A stretch of 64,000 nt of DNA from an uncultured Spiribacter sp. (lineage in GTDB: Bacteria; Pseudomonadota; Gammaproteobacteria; Nitrococcales; Nitrococcaceae). The notes below the pieces were generated by a model. The model was not told the origin of the DNA. It did no database searches and saw only the letters and a program-made list of their open reading frames with translations. Made by a program: the position numbers and the translations under genes. Within the stretch, counting starts at the first letter, position 1. Each line of letters starts with the position of its first letter. Below, one piece after another: positions 47,791 through 56,141 of the stretch. The stretch lies in contig CALGDM010000022.1 in NCBI GenBank assembly GCA_937884605.1, positions 34,123 through 98,122 of the forward strand, read 5' to 3'.

Positions 47791-48767
47791 TGGCGGCGGT
47801 AACCGCCCGGGGCCTGACCCGGACCTATGGCACGACGACGGTGGTCGATGGCATCGATCTGGATATCGAGGCCGGTGAGTGCTTTGCCCTGCTGGGGCCC
47901 AACGGCGCCGGCAAGACCACCACCCTGCGCATGCTGCTGGGGCTCACACCCCCCAGCAGCGGCGAGGTGACGGTGCTCGGCGAGCCGATCCCGGAGCGCG
48001 CTCGGGCCATGCGCGAGCGGGCCGGGATCGTGCCTCAGTTCGACAACCTGGACCCCGACTTCAGCGTGCGCGAAAACCTGATCACCTACGGCGCCTACTA
48101 CGGCGCCCGGCGCAAGGCGGTGGAGGCGCGAATGGACTCGCTGCTGGCGTTTGCCGAGCTGACCGAGCGGGCCGATGATCCCATCCAGGGGCTATCCGGT
48201 GGCATGAAACGCCGCCTGACGCTGGCCCGGGCACTGGTCAACGATCCCGAGCTGCTGGCGCTGGACGAGCCCAGCACCGGACTCGACCCCCAGGCCCGTC
48301 AGCATATCTGGGAGCGCATGCACACCCTGCGTCGCCAGGGCCGGACCCTGTTGCTGACCACTCACTACATGGAAGAGGCGGAACGGCTCTGCGACCGCGC
48401 CGCGATCATCGATCACGGTCGCATTGTCGCCTGCGACAGCCCGTCGGCGCTGATTGCCGCGCACATCGAGCCGCATGTGGTGGAGCTGCGCGGCGATCAG
48501 GCCATGCAGTGGATGGGGCGGATGAACGCCGCCGGCGATATCGACGCCGAGGTGCGTGGCCATGCCGGTGCTGGCAGCGGTCTTGAGCCTCTGACCGCGG
48601 CGGGGTTTCGGGTGGAGCCGGTGGGTGAGACGGTGCTGATCTATGGCGATGATCGCGATGCCCTGATCCAGCGCATCGAGGCGCTGATCGGGCCAGGCTA
48701 TTTGTACCGGCCGGCAAGCCTTGAGGATGTCTTTCTGCGCCTGACCGGACGGGAGCTGCGCGACTGA
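47790..48767 (+). CDS. NodI-like ABC exporter ATP-binding protein
   Basis: A 325-residue ABC ATPase of the NodI/daunorubicin-resistance type. Walker A is GPNGAGKTTTLRML (near residue 35), the signature LSGGMKRRLTLARAL, Walker B LLALDEPSTGLD, and the switch His in TTHYMEEAERL. The C-terminal 90 residues are the extra domain found in this group. It overlaps the next gene, a NodJ-like permease, by one base. Nod naming reflects homology only; in non-rhizobial bacteria the substrate is unknown. Confidence 0.92.
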   Translation: MAAVTARGLTRTYGTTTVVDGIDLDIEAGECFALLGPNGAGKTTTLRMLLGLTPPSSGEVTVLGEPIPERARAMRERAGIVPQFDNLDPDFSVRENLITYGAYYGARRKAVEARMDSLLAFAELTERADDPIQGLSGGMKRRLTLARALVNDPELLALDEPSTGLDPQARQHIWERMHTLRRQGRTLLLTTHYMEEAERLCDRAAIIDHGRIVACDSPSALIAAHIEPHVVELRGDQAMQWMGRMNAAGDIDAEVRGHAGAGSGLEPLTAAGFRVEPVGETVLIYGDDRDALIQRIEALIGPGYLYRPASLEDVFLRLTGRELRD

Positions 48768-49564
48768 TGAGCGCGAGTGTGGGTGATCACCTGAAGACCG
48801 GCCCGCAGCTCAGCCTGCGGTTCATCGCCGTGTGGCTGCGCAACCTGCGGGTCTGGCGCAAGCTCATGCTGCCGTCGTTGCTGGGCAACTTCGGCGAGCC
48901 GGTGCTGTATCTGCTGGCGCTCGGCTATGGGCTGGGCCAGTTCGTCGGCGAGGTCGAGTCCATGCCCTACATGGTGTTTCTGGCGAGCGGCATTGTCTGC
49001 TCGGCGGCCATGACCGGTGCCACCTTCGAGGCCCTGTACTCCGCCTACACGCGGCTCACCCAGCAGCAGACCTGGGCGGCCATGCTCGCCGCGCCCATGA
49101 ATGTCGATGATGTGGTGCTGGGCGAGATTGCCTGGGCGGCTACCAAGGCGCTGATCAATGCCAGCGCCATTGTGCTGGTCGCGGCCGTGCTGGGCCTGGT
49201 CGCGGGTCCCGAGGCGCTGCTGGTGCTGCCGGTGATCCTGCTGGCGGGGTTCTCGTTTGCGGGCATCGCGATGATCGTCACCGCGATTTCACCGAGCTAC
49301 GACTTCTTTCTGTACTACTTCACGCTGGTGATGACGCCCATGCTGCTGCTCTCGGGCGTGTTCTTTCCGCTGTCGGGGCTGCCCGACGCCGTGGGGATCG
49401 GCGCGCAGTTCCTGCCCCTGGCGCATGTGGTCATGCTGGTGCGCCCGCTCATGACCGGCACCACCGTTGATGCGCCGGTGCTGCATCTGGCGGTGATTCT
49501 GGGTTATGCGGTGGGCAGCTACTGGATCAGCGCGGCCCTGGCGCGGCGCCGGCTGATTCGCTGA
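48767..49564 (+). CDS. NodJ-like ABC exporter permease
   Basis: A 265-residue ABC-2 type membrane protein with about six hydrophobic segments. NodJ-like features are RVWRKLMLPSLLGNFGEPVL, YLLALGYGLGQFV, and FFPLSGLPDAV near the C-terminal half, which matches the ABC-2 signature region. It forms the exporter with the ATPase encoded immediately upstream. The pair follows the RND operon with one-base overlaps, suggesting one four-gene export operon. Confidence 0.92.
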   Translation: MSASVGDHLKTGPQLSLRFIAVWLRNLRVWRKLMLPSLLGNFGEPVLYLLALGYGLGQFVGEVESMPYMVFLASGIVCSAAMTGATFEALYSAYTRLTQQQTWAAMLAAPMNVDDVVLGEIAWAATKALINASAIVLVAAVLGLVAGPEALLVLPVILLAGFSFAGIAMIVTAISPSYDFFLYYFTLVMTPMLLLSGVFFPLSGLPDAVGIGAQFLPLAHVVMLVRPLMTGTTVDAPVLHLAVILGYAVGSYWISAALARRRLIR

Positions 49565-49598
49565 CGCGACGGCGGCTGATGTGCGGCCGCTTGGGGCG

Positions 49599-50147
49599 TC
49601 AGTACTGGATCAGTGAATGCACCGGCGCGTCGGTCATGTGCTCGCGGGCGTTGAGAAAACCCAGCTCGATGACAAAGCTGTAGCCAAGCATTTCCGCCCC
49701 CAGCCGGCGCAGCAGATCGCCGGTAGCGCGGGCCGTCCCGCCGGTGGCCAGCAGATCGTCCACGATCAGCGTGCGGGCGCCCTGACCCAGCGCATCGCGA
49801 TGCACCTCAAGCGCGTCGGTGCCATATTCGAGCTGATACTCGCAGGCGTAGACATCCGAAGGCAGCTTGCCGGGCTTGCGCACGGGGATAAAGCCGGCGC
49901 CAATGCGGTAGGCCAGCGCGGCGCCAAAGATGAACCCGCGCGACTCAGTGCCGACGATGTATTCCGGCGTCGGGCCCTGCAGGTCTTCGGCCAGTAGATC
50001 CACGGCGGCTTTAAAGCCCTCGGCATCGCCGAGCAACGGCGTGATGTCCTTGAAAATGATTCCGGGCTTGGGGAAGTCGGGGATGTCCCGGATCAGCCCC
50101 TGCACCTGGGCGACGGCGGCGTCCCGGTCCTCGATCACGGCAGTCAC
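49599..50147 (-). CDS. apt: Adenine phosphoribosyltransferase Apt
   Basis: A 182-residue purine-salvage enzyme that makes AMP from adenine and PRPP. The PRPP-binding motif is TLIVDDLLATGGTA; the N-terminal family segment IRDIPDFPKPGIIFKDITPL and VGTESRGFIFG are also clear. The length is standard. It overlaps by 4 bases the small cysteine-rich gene upstream, so it is the last gene of a three-gene operon (DUF1289, CWC, apt). Confidence 0.96.
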   Translation of the reverse strand: MTAVIEDRDAAVAQVQGLIRDIPDFPKPGIIFKDITPLLGDAEGFKAAVDLLAEDLQGPTPEYIVGTESRGFIFGAALAYRIGAGFIPVRKPGKLPSDVYACEYQLEYGTDALEVHRDALGQGARTLIVDDLLATGGTARATGDLLRRLGAEMLGYSFVIELGFLNAREHMTDAPVHSLIQY

Positions 50148-50386
50148 GAATAGCGTCTCCTCAATGCTCGGGAGACTGCATGATAGCGGGAAACCGCCGG
50201 AGTGTCGTCACGCGACAGCGCCAGCAGGCAGGCGCGACACAGGCAGTCGTCATAGGTGGCGGCCACGGCCTCGCGCATGTCATCGCTCAGGGTGATGTCG
50301 ACACACTGGCAGCGATGGATGGTGCCCAGCCGGCATTCGAAGTCGTTACCGCAGCGGGGGCAGCGCTTGGGCTCGTGATCAGGCAT
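50144..50386 (-). CDS. Cysteine-rich CWC family protein
   Basis: An 80-residue protein with many cysteines: KRCPRCGNDFECRLG, HRCQCVDITLS and DDCLCRACLLAL, the pattern of the cysteine-rich CWC family, which probably binds zinc. The function is unknown. The start ATG 50386 gives MPDHEPKRCP; a longer frame upstream is not supported. It overlaps the DUF1289 gene by 8 bases and apt by 4 bases. Confidence 0.82.
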   Translation of the reverse strand: MPDHEPKRCPRCGNDFECRLGTIHRCQCVDITLSDDMREAVAATYDDCLCRACLLALSRDDTPAVSRYHAVSRALRRRYS

Positions 50387-50606
50387 CAGTGGCGGGGTTC
50401 TGGCCGGCTTTTGGGCTGGCATCGAAGGCATCAGCCGCCAACCAGCCGCCATTGGCGGCCTCGCGCTCGAGCCGGTCCATAATGGCAAGGCGCTTGTCCT
50501 CGGGATAGTCCCGCCACTCGACGATCTCGGTCTCGGTGCGTCCGCAGCCGATGCAACGGCCGTTGTCGACTTCGCAGATGCTAACGCAGGGTGATGATGC
50601 GCTCAT
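50379..50606 (-). CDS. DUF1289 domain-containing small protein
   Basis: A 75-residue protein with the DUF1289 pattern: SPCVSICEVDNGRCIGCGRT (four cysteines) followed by EIVEWRDYPEDKR and a helix. A metal- or cluster-binding role is possible from the cysteines, but the function is unknown. It is the first gene of the operon with the CWC gene and apt. The 58 bases upstream, before higA, contain the 10-base palindrome CAACATGTTG. Confidence 0.85.
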   Translation of the reverse strand: MSASSPCVSICEVDNGRCIGCGRTETEIVEWRDYPEDKRLAIMDRLEREAANGGWLAADAFDASPKAGQNPATDA

Positions 50607-50664
50607 GGATCCTCCACAACATGTTGGGGTGTTGTTCTACCAGAAACCCAACTTGAAGGACAAA

Positions 50665-51012
50665 TCAGGGTGGGCGCGTGGTGTTCTTCATGACCCGCAG
50701 ATGCGAGCGCCCATAGCGGTCACGCCGCGCCAGGCGCAGGTCGTAGTCCATCTGCAGCCGCATCCAGAACTCCGGCGAAGTCTCGAAATACTCCGCGAGC
50801 AGCAGCGCCGTGCGCGCCGTGATGCGTCGCTTGCCGGCCATGATATCGGTAATCCGGTTGACGGGCACATGCATCGCCCGGGCAAGGGCCGTGGGGCCGA
50901 TGTTAACCCGAACCATGAACTCGTGGCCGAGCACCTCGCCGGGCGGAATCGGGGCTTCAAATTCATCGACGGTGCGTGGGTCCGGGCGCAACGGCGGGGT
51001 TTCGGTAATCAC
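50665..51012 (-). CDS. higA: HigA-type antitoxin (XRE family)
   Basis: A 115-residue helix-turn-helix protein of the HigA addiction-module family. The recognition region is IGPTALARAMHVPVNRITDI, followed by the HigA-specific MAGKRRITARTALLLAEYF and SPEFWMRLQMDYDL. It neutralises HigB and represses the locus. The start GTG 51012 lies in a GTGA that overlaps the end of the HigB-like gene by 4 bases, in the usual higB-higA order with coupling. The N-terminus before IPPGEVL is unusually proline-rich. Confidence 0.88.
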   Translation of the reverse strand: MITETPPLRPDPRTVDEFEAPIPPGEVLGHEFMVRVNIGPTALARAMHVPVNRITDIMAGKRRITARTALLLAEYFETSPEFWMRLQMDYDLRLARRDRYGRSHLRVMKNTTRPP

Positions 51013-51407
51013 GCGCCGGGCGCCTCGTCCAGGGCGACGCCACGGGCTTCGCCGCCGGTAAAGCGAAACAGCAGCCACCAGCCATAGCCGACGCGCAGGG
51101 TATAGCGGTCGTGGTGGGGATTGGGGTCGGGGACGGGGTCATGGTCATGGTCGGGGTCGGGGTCGGGGTCCGCGTCAGGGCTGGGATCGGAGTCAGGGCC
51201 CGGGGCGGGATCATCGAAAGGGACCGACTCGTCGATCATGGGCTGCAGCCGGTCGCCGCAGGCCTGGCGCAGATCATCAAGATTAATGGCGGCGTGCAGC
51301 AGCGCCAGGTCGCGGCGTAAGGCAAAGGCAAGCTTCGGCGGCGTGGCGTGGGAGGGGCGGCCGAGCCAGAGGAGGCGCAGACGGGGCGAGGCGAAGGTTT
51401 TCAGCAT
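51009..51407 (-). CDS. higB: HigB-like toxin (RelE superfamily) with Asp/Pro-rich insert
   Basis: A 132-residue protein. Residues 1-57 (MLKTFASPRLRLLWLG, LRRDLALLHAAINLDDL, GDRLQPM) and the C-terminal RYTLRVGYGWWLLFRFTGGE follow the HigB/RelE mRNA-interferase fold. Between them lies about 42 residues rich in Asp and Pro (DADPDPDPDHDHDPVPDP). The insert falls between the LQP and the catalytic strand, where homologues have a short loop. It is coupled to higA. Canonical HigB length is about 92, so the insert explains the extra size. Activity of the toxin is uncertain. Confidence 0.75.
   Translation of the reverse strand: MLKTFASPRLRLLWLGRPSHATPPKLAFALRRDLALLHAAINLDDLRQACGDRLQPMIDESVPFDDPAPGPDSDPSPDADPDPDPDHDHDPVPDPNPHHDRYTLRVGYGWWLLFRFTGGEARGVALDEAPGA
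51121..51176. repeat. Hexanucleotide-like GGGGTC repeat encoding the Asp/Pro insert
   Basis: Tandem copies of GGGGTC and GGTCAT-type units make a low-complexity stretch within the HigB-like gene. On the coding strand they read as GAC CCC codon pairs, giving the Asp-Pro repeat. The array keeps the reading frame because its unit is a multiple of three, so copy number could vary without breaking the gene. Confidence 0.8.
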
Positions 51408-51430
51408 GGGGAGGGGGATTCCTTTCCGGG

Positions 51431-51494
51431 GTGGTGCGGGGTGGCGCGACGCGGCGCGGTGCCGCGCGGTGCGGTGCGGCGCGGTGCGGAGCGC
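51431..51494. repeat. Low-complexity GCGGTGC-rich tract upstream of higB
   Basis: A degenerate repeat of GCGGTGC and GCGGCGC units occupies the 5' side of the HigB-like gene. Codon-like readings in either direction are simple Ala/Arg/Pro/His runs and do not look like protein. It belongs to the 500-base gene-free stretch 51408-51907, which otherwise holds the inverted-repeat element and no recognisable gene. Confidence 0.7.
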
Positions 51495-51632
51495 CTATCC
51501 AAGCATGGCCCGTCGCGATGCAGGCGACCGCCGATCGGACGGCACTGCGATCGGGGATGCGCGGTGTGCCAAGGCGGATGGGCGGAAAGGATGTGGCGGG
51601 AATGTCACGGGAGTCCGCGTGAGTCGGGGAGA

Positions 51633-51873
51633 GAGCGTTGTGGGGTCTTTTGAACCCGTGTTGACGCACGACGGAGTGAGTGAGGACGTCCATCGTCTTG
51701 CGTTACTTTTCGCCTGCCGGCAAAGGCCCTCGCTGGCGCGTCATCGCCCACTTGTCGAACGGTTTAGGCCGTTCAGATTATTCGGCGTCTGGAGGGCAAA
51801 GGACGCATTACGTTCTACGTCGTGCGTCAGGACGGAGTGCGTCAACCCAAGCAAAAAAGACCCGACAACGCTC
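51633..51873. mobile_element. MITE-like element with 19-base imperfect terminal inverted repeats
   Basis: The left end GAGCGTTGTGGGGTCTTTT (51633-51651) pairs with the right end AAAAGACCCGACAACGCTC (51855-51873): 18 of 19 positions agree. Further inside, GTTGACGCAC (51660-51669) and GTGCGTCAAC (51837-51846) are also inverted copies. The 241-base element has no convincing coding potential, so it would depend on a transposase elsewhere. No clean target duplication was seen; GGGGA lies outside the left end and TCCCC outside the right. I do not recognise its family. Confidence 0.65.
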
Positions 51874-51907
51874 CCCTGGGCGCGCCGATAGGTCGCGCCG
51901 ACCGCCC

Positions 51908-52267
51908 ATGCTAATGTCCACGCCCATGGACAACGACGACATCGACATCCCTCACTTTCGTCAGCGGCTGCACGAAATGCGCGCTGAAATCGAAGGGCAG
52001 ACCCAGGCTCGTGACGACTCGCGGGCGACCGTCGAGCTGGATCAGACTCGCGTGGGAAGGCTCTCGCGGATGGATGCGCTGCAGCAGCAGGCCATGGCCG
52101 AGGCCACCAACGAGCGCGCAAAGCTCGCTTTAACGCGCATCACCTCGGCCCTGCAACGCTGCGATGATGGCACCTACGGCGAATGCCTGCGCTGCGGTGA
52201 GCTCATCAACCCCCGGCGGCTCGAAGTGGACCCCGCCGCCACGCTATGCATCGACTGCGCCGACTAG
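51908..52267 (+). CDS. TraR/DksA-family zinc-finger protein
   Basis: A protein of about 119 residues: a helical coiled-coil N-terminal part (HFRQRLHEMRAEIEGQ to LTRITSALQR) and a four-cysteine zinc finger (GECLRCGELINPRRL and LCIDCAD). DksA relatives bind RNA polymerase through the secondary channel. It is shorter than DksA (151), so it is a paralogue. The start could be ATG 51908, 51914 or 51926; none has a clear ribosome-binding site. It follows the MITE-like element by 34 bases and is convergent with ilvA (4-base overlap). Confidence 0.88.
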   Translation: MLMSTPMDNDDIDIPHFRQRLHEMRAEIEGQTQARDDSRATVELDQTRVGRLSRMDALQQQAMAEATNERAKLALTRITSALQRCDDGTYGECLRCGELINPRRLEVDPAATLCIDCAD

Positions 52268-53775
52268 CTCAGGAACAACCCGTACGCCGGATTATCCGAC
52301 TCGTTGCGATACGGATAGCCCAGCTTGTCGAGGCTTTCCTCAAACTTCTCCCGCTGCTCCGGCGGCACCTGAATACCCACCAGTACCCGGCCATAATCCG
52401 CGCCATGGTTGCGATAGTGGAATAGCGAGATGTTCCAGCGCCGTCCCAGGCGCTTGAGAAAATTCAGCAGCGCGCCCGGGCGTTCCGGGAAGCGCACCTG
52501 ATAGAGCACCTCATGATCGACGTTATGGCCACGCCCGCCCACCATGTGGCGGACATGCACCTTCGACATCTCATCATCGGTCAGATCCAGCACCGGATAG
52601 CCCTTCGCCGATAGCGCCTCGACCACCTCGTCGCGCTCAGCCAGGCCATCGTTCAGACCAATCCCGGCAAACACATGCGCCTCGTCGGCGTGGGCAAAGC
52701 GATAATTGAACTCGGTGATGGCGCGATTGCCGATGGTCTCGCAGAACTCCCGGAAACTTCCCGGGCGCTCGGGGATGGTCACCGCCAGCACCGCCTCGCG
52801 ATGCTCGCCCAGCTCGGCGCGCTCGGCCACATGCCCCAGGCGCGAGAAGTTCATGTTGGCGCCGCAGTTGATCCCCACCAGCGTCTGACCGGTCACGCCG
52901 CGCTGCTCGATGTACTTCTTGATCCCGGCCACCGCCAGGGCGCCCGCCGGCTCCATCACCGTGCGCGTGTCCTCGAAGATATCCTTGATGCCCGCGCAGA
53001 TCTCGTCGGTGCTCACGAGCATGCACTCATCCACCAGCTCGCGGGCAATGCGGAAGGTCTCCTCGCCGACCTGGCGCACCGCGACGCCGTCAGCAAAGAT
53101 GCCCACCTGATCCAGCGTGACCCGCTCGCCGGCGGCCATCGCCCGCTCGAGCGTGGGCGCATCCTCGGGCTCGACCGCAATGATGCGGATATCCGGGCGC
53201 AGCTGCTTGATGTAGGCGGCAATCCCGGCGATCAGACCGCCCCCGCCCACCGGCACGAACACCGCGTCGATGGGCTGCGGATGCTGGCTCAGGATCTCCA
53301 TGCCCACCGTGCCCTGCCCGGCGATCACGTCCGGGTCATCATAGGGCGGGATAAACGTCAGCCCCCGCTCCTCGATCAGCTTGGCGGCATGGGCCTTGGC
53401 GGCATCGTAGTTATCGCCGTGCAGCACCACCCGGCCGCCGAAGTTGCGCACCGCATCCACCTTGATGCTCGGCGTCGTCCGCGGCATGACAATCGTCGCC
53501 TTGATGCCGAGCTTTTGCGCCGAGATCGCCACGCCCTGGGCATGGTTGCCCGCCGACGAGCAGATCACGCCCTTCTCGCGCTCGGCCTGACTCAGGCTCG
53601 CGATCTTGTTGTACGCCCCGCGGATCTTGAACGAGAACACCGGCTGCATGTCCTCGCGCTTGAGCAGGATGTTGTTATCCAGACGCCGCGACAGGTTGGT
53701 AGCGGTGACAAGCGGCGTCTGCTCAGCGACATCGTAGACACTCGCTGTCAGAATACGTTGAAGATAGGATTGCAT
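52264..53775 (-). CDS. ilvA: Biosynthetic threonine ammonia-lyase IlvA
   Basis: A 503-residue PLP enzyme converting threonine to 2-oxobutanoate for isoleucine. The PLP lysine is in [13 protein letters not shown] (about residue 54); SSAGNHAQG and [10 protein letters not shown] are the phosphate-binding loops. Two C-terminal ACT-like regulatory domains (from about residue 325) indicate feedback control. Start ATG 53775 gives [19 protein letters not shown], as in other IlvA; a longer frame extends into the divergent rpiA region and is rejected. Length fits E. coli IlvA (514). Confidence 0.96.
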   Translation of the reverse strand: MQSYLQRILTASVYDVAEQTPLVTATNLSRRLDNNILLKREDMQPVFSFKIRGAYNKIASLSQAEREKGVICSSAGNHAQGVAISAQKLGIKATIVMPRTTPSIKVDAVRNFGGRVVLHGDNYDAAKAHAAKLIEERGLTFIPPYDDPDVIAGQGTVGMEILSQHPQPIDAVFVPVGGGGLIAGIAAYIKQLRPDIRIIAVEPEDAPTLERAMAAGERVTLDQVGIFADGVAVRQVGEETFRIARELVDECMLVSTDEICAGIKDIFEDTRTVMEPAGALAVAGIKKYIEQRGVTGQTLVGINCGANMNFSRLGHVAERAELGEHREAVLAVTIPERPGSFREFCETIGNRAITEFNYRFAHADEAHVFAGIGLNDGLAERDEVVEALSAKGYPVLDLTDDEMSKVHVRHMVGGRGHNVDHEVLYQVRFPERPGALLNFLKRLGRRWNISLFHYRNHGADYGRVLVGIQVPPEQREKFEESLDKLGYPYRNESDNPAYGLFLS

Positions 53776-53827
53776 GCCCGACCGGGAAATTGCCCCAAAG
53801 GGTGACAGTGTACAGGAGACACAAGCC

Positions 53828-54490
53828 ATGAGCGTCGAAGCCCAGAAACGCGCCGCCGCCGCAGCCGCCGTCGAGGCCATTGAGCCCGGCAGCGTGATTG
53901 GCGTGGGCAGCGGCTCCACCGTCGATCAGTTCATCGATGCCCTGGCCGCCTCCGAAACCCGCATCGAGGCCGCCGTCGCCGCCTCCGAGGCCAGCGCTCA
54001 GCGCCTGCGCGACCACGGCATCGAGGTGCGTGACGCCAACAGCGTCAGCGAGCTCGCCCTCTATGTCGATGGCGCCGACGAGGTCAGCCGGCATCTGCAG
54101 ATGATCAAGGGCGGCGGCGGCGCACTGACCCGCGAGAAGATCATCGCCGCCATCGCCCGACGCTTTCTGTGCATTGTCGATGAGAGCAAATGGGTGCGGG
54201 CGCTCGGGGACTTTCCCCTGCCCGTCGAAGTCATCCCCATGGCCCGCTCGCATGTGGGTCGCCAGCTGCTCAAACTCGGTGGCCGACCCGAGCTGCGCGA
54301 GCACTTCACCACCGATAACGGCAACGTCATCCTCGATGTCAAAAGCCTCGACTGCTCCGAGCCGATCGCCCTCGAGCGCCAACTCAACAATATCGCCGGC
54401 GTCGTCACCAACGGCCTGTTTGCCGATCGGCCCGCCGACGAGCTGCTGGTGGGCACCGATACGGGCGTGCAGCGCTTTACCGCCGCCTGA
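53828..54490 (+). CDS. rpiA: Ribose-5-phosphate isomerase A
   Basis: A 220-residue enzyme of the non-oxidative pentose phosphate pathway. Motifs are [25 protein letters not shown] and [14 protein letters not shown], which hold the substrate-binding and catalytic residues. The start ATG 53828 has AGGAG at good distance. It is divergent from ilvA, with 52 bases between the start codons, the same arrangement as in many gammaproteobacteria. Confidence 0.96.
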   Translation: MSVEAQKRAAAAAAVEAIEPGSVIGVGSGSTVDQFIDALAASETRIEAAVAASEASAQRLRDHGIEVRDANSVSELALYVDGADEVSRHLQMIKGGGGALTREKIIAAIARRFLCIVDESKWVRALGDFPLPVEVIPMARSHVGRQLLKLGGRPELREHFTTDNGNVILDVKSLDCSEPIALERQLNNIAGVVTNGLFADRPADELLVGTDTGVQRFTAA

Positions 54491-54521
54491 TCAGGCGGTG
54501 GCGCCCAAGAGCTGAGCACCC

Positions 54522-54722
54522 ATGCAAAAAGGCCTGATCGCCCTCGGCATCGCGATCCTGATCATCGGTCTGCTCTGGCCGGTGATCAGCAAACTCGGCC
54601 TCGGTCGACTGCCGGGGGACATCATCATCCGCCGCGAGGGGTTTACCGGCTACTTCCCGATCACCACCTCAATCATCGTCAGCGTTGTCGTCTCGCTGAT
54701 CATCTGGTGGTTCCGGCGCTAG
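54522..54722 (+). CDS. DUF2905 small membrane protein
   Basis: A 66-residue protein with two membrane helices (residues 4-24 and 44-63) separated by LGRLPGDIIIRREGFTGYFP, which is the conserved DUF2905 pattern. The function is unknown. It follows rpiA by 31 bases in the same direction and may be co-transcribed. Confidence 0.85.
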   Translation: MQKGLIALGIAILIIGLLWPVISKLGLGRLPGDIIIRREGFTGYFPITTSIIVSVVVSLIIWWFRR

Positions 54723-54757
54723 GGCGCGGCGGCAATCCACACCGCGATGCCCAATGC

Positions 54758-54952
54758 TCAATCGGTGCGGTAAACCGCATAAAGCCCGTCGAGACGACCA
54801 CGAAGCGCATGGAGACGCAAAGAAGGGTGAAACGGATCCGCCTCCAGTAGGGCCAGGGTCTTCAGGTACTGCCGCTTCAGATCCGGGTGCCGTTTGAGCC
54901 ATTTTGCAGCCCGCCGGTTATAACTCTGCGTAAAGACGAGCTGATAGCTCAC
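54758..54952 (-). pseudogene. RelE/ParE-family toxin, C-terminally truncated
   Basis: The 64-residue product has the RelE-superfamily pattern KWLKRHPDLKRQYLKTLALL and SLRLHALRGRLDGLYAVY, then stops. Relatives of this group are about 85-90 residues long and continue with the last strands that hold catalytic residues. Here a stop codon follows ATYRTD-like sequence (YAVYRTD) directly, and the following bases do not resume the pattern in any frame that I could find. It overlaps its antitoxin by 4 bases, showing the operon was once intact. Probably inactive. Confidence 0.7.
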
Positions 54953-55206
54953 TCCTCACCACTCAACCGCTCGACATGGGCTTGCGCTGATTCCCGAACA
55001 AAGCGCCCGGCCTCGCGATCCGCGCGTGACTCCGCGAGCGCTGCCTCGAGTTCACACTCGCGCAAATGCGTGTACTGGGTCATGTCCATGACCACGTACC
55101 GTCGCTCGCCACGCACTGAGACCATCGCCTCATCGTCACTCTTGAGCGCCTCTTCGATGGCGGAAACGCCACGGATTTTCAATTCGTTGGCCGTGAGTTC
55201 ACTCAT
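54949..55206 (-). CDS. Antitoxin of the Phd/YefM-like type
   Basis: An 85-residue protein resembling type II antitoxins: the N-terminal LKIRGVSAIEEAL and EAMVSVRGERRYVVMDMTQY (the dimerisation and DNA-binding half) followed by a charged helical tail that would bind the toxin. It begins with ATG 55206 and overlaps the truncated RelE-like gene by 4 bases. Its 75-base upstream region to the YdcF gene is AT-richer than its surroundings and is the likely promoter. It now may act without its toxin. Confidence 0.75.
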   Translation of the reverse strand: MSELTANELKIRGVSAIEEALKSDDEAMVSVRGERRYVVMDMTQYTHLRECELEAALAESRADREAGRFVRESAQAHVERLSGEE

Positions 55207-55281
55207 TATTCAACCCTCGTCCTATTGATAGTACTTACAGTAGCCCGCTTAACCGGTCGGTTTACGCCCGACTTGACGTCT

Positions 55282-56058
55282 CTACCTCCGCCCCCGCAGC
55301 CAGGCCCACAGACGACCCAGGTATTCGTGCCAGGCCGCCTCGGTGGTGCGCAGGTCATCGGCGCTGGGGGCAAAATCCGTGGGCCGGTCAAAATGCCGCG
55401 GATGGGCGCGATACGCGGTAGGCGCAGGCAACGGATCCAGCCCCTCGCCGCGGAAGTAAGCGATCGCCCGCGGCAGATGGCTTGCCGAGCTCACGACAAC
55501 CGGCGCCTCAAGTCCCGGCCGTTCACCGGCCGCTGCCACATCCCGGCTATAGGCGGCGGCCTCCTCCTCGGTATTGCGGGCCTCGGGCAGGCGACGGACA
55601 CGGTCCGCCGGGATACCCAGATCAATGGCGAGATCCGCGGCGATGGCCGCCTGCGACCGTCCCCGCGACAAGGCCCCGCTGGTGACCAGCAGCGCCTCCG
55701 GATGCTGGCGCCACAGCCGGATCCCCTCGATCAACCGCTGCAGCGAAGTGGCGGAAAGCTGGGCGGTCAACGGCAGCGAGGGATCATCGACGCCGCCACC
55801 GCCCAGGACCACGATCGCGCCGGGCGCCTGCTCCAGTGCGGTCACCGGCGGGTACTGGCGCTCGAGCGGCGCGATCAGGGTATTGGCCACCGGCCAGAGG
55901 CTGATGGCCCCCAGCCCCAGGGTGGCCAGCGCGATCACCGTCAGCCCGGTGCGTCGATAGCGCGTGACCGCAGCCAGCAACAGCCCCAGCAGCAGGGCGG
56001 CGATGATCAGACTGAGGGGTTTTAAAAGCGCGCCGGCCAGCTTGGTGAGAAAGAACAT
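55282..56058 (-). CDS. YdcF/SanA (ElyC)-family membrane protein
   Basis: A 258-residue protein with two N-terminal membrane helices (about 4-30 and 33-55) and a DUF218 domain: AIVVLGGGGVDD, LLVTSGALSRG, EARNTEEEAAAYS and VVVSSASHLPRAI. ElyC proteins of this family act in envelope (peptidoglycan or lipid carrier) biology. Start ATG 56058 has GAGG about 10 bases upstream; a TTG nine bases earlier is possible. The gene begins six bases beyond the eroded vapC. Confidence 0.85.
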   Translation of the reverse strand: MFFLTKLAGALLKPLSLIIAALLLGLLLAAVTRYRRTGLTVIALATLGLGAISLWPVANTLIAPLERQYPPVTALEQAPGAIVVLGGGGVDDPSLPLTAQLSATSLQRLIEGIRLWRQHPEALLVTSGALSRGRSQAAIAADLAIDLGIPADRVRRLPEARNTEEEAAAYSRDVAAAGERPGLEAPVVVSSASHLPRAIAYFRGEGLDPLPAPTAYRAHPRHFDRPTDFAPSADDLRTTEAAWHEYLGRLWAWLRGRR

Positions 56059-56063
56059 GCCGC

Positions 56064-56141
56064 TCAACCTCGATCATGCACTGGGTAAGGCACACGGACA
56101 TCCGGCAACCTCGCCGGGTTGGTGTCGAACAGCGCCTTCAC
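56064..56141 (-). pseudogene. vapC: Eroded VapC (PIN-domain toxin) remnant
   Basis: Starting at GTG 56141, overlapping the vapB stop by 4 bases (GTGA), the codons read KALFDTN, the PIN-domain N-terminus (active-site Asp-5). After eight codons the sequence no longer matches VapC and the frame ends at 56064. It is the first few codons of vapC left after a deletion that removed the rest, with the YdcF gene now next to it. Confidence 0.7.

Noticed and set aside
51121..51176. The GGGGTC tandem units considered as a CRISPR-like or intergenic satellite
   Set aside because: No spacers are present, the units are contiguous, and they lie in frame within the HigB-like gene.
51680..51907. Upstream extension of the DksA-like frame into the inverted-repeat element
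   Set aside because: The extra 76 codons do not resemble the DksA family and fall inside the MITE-like element; the zinc-finger protein is complete from the ATG near 51908.
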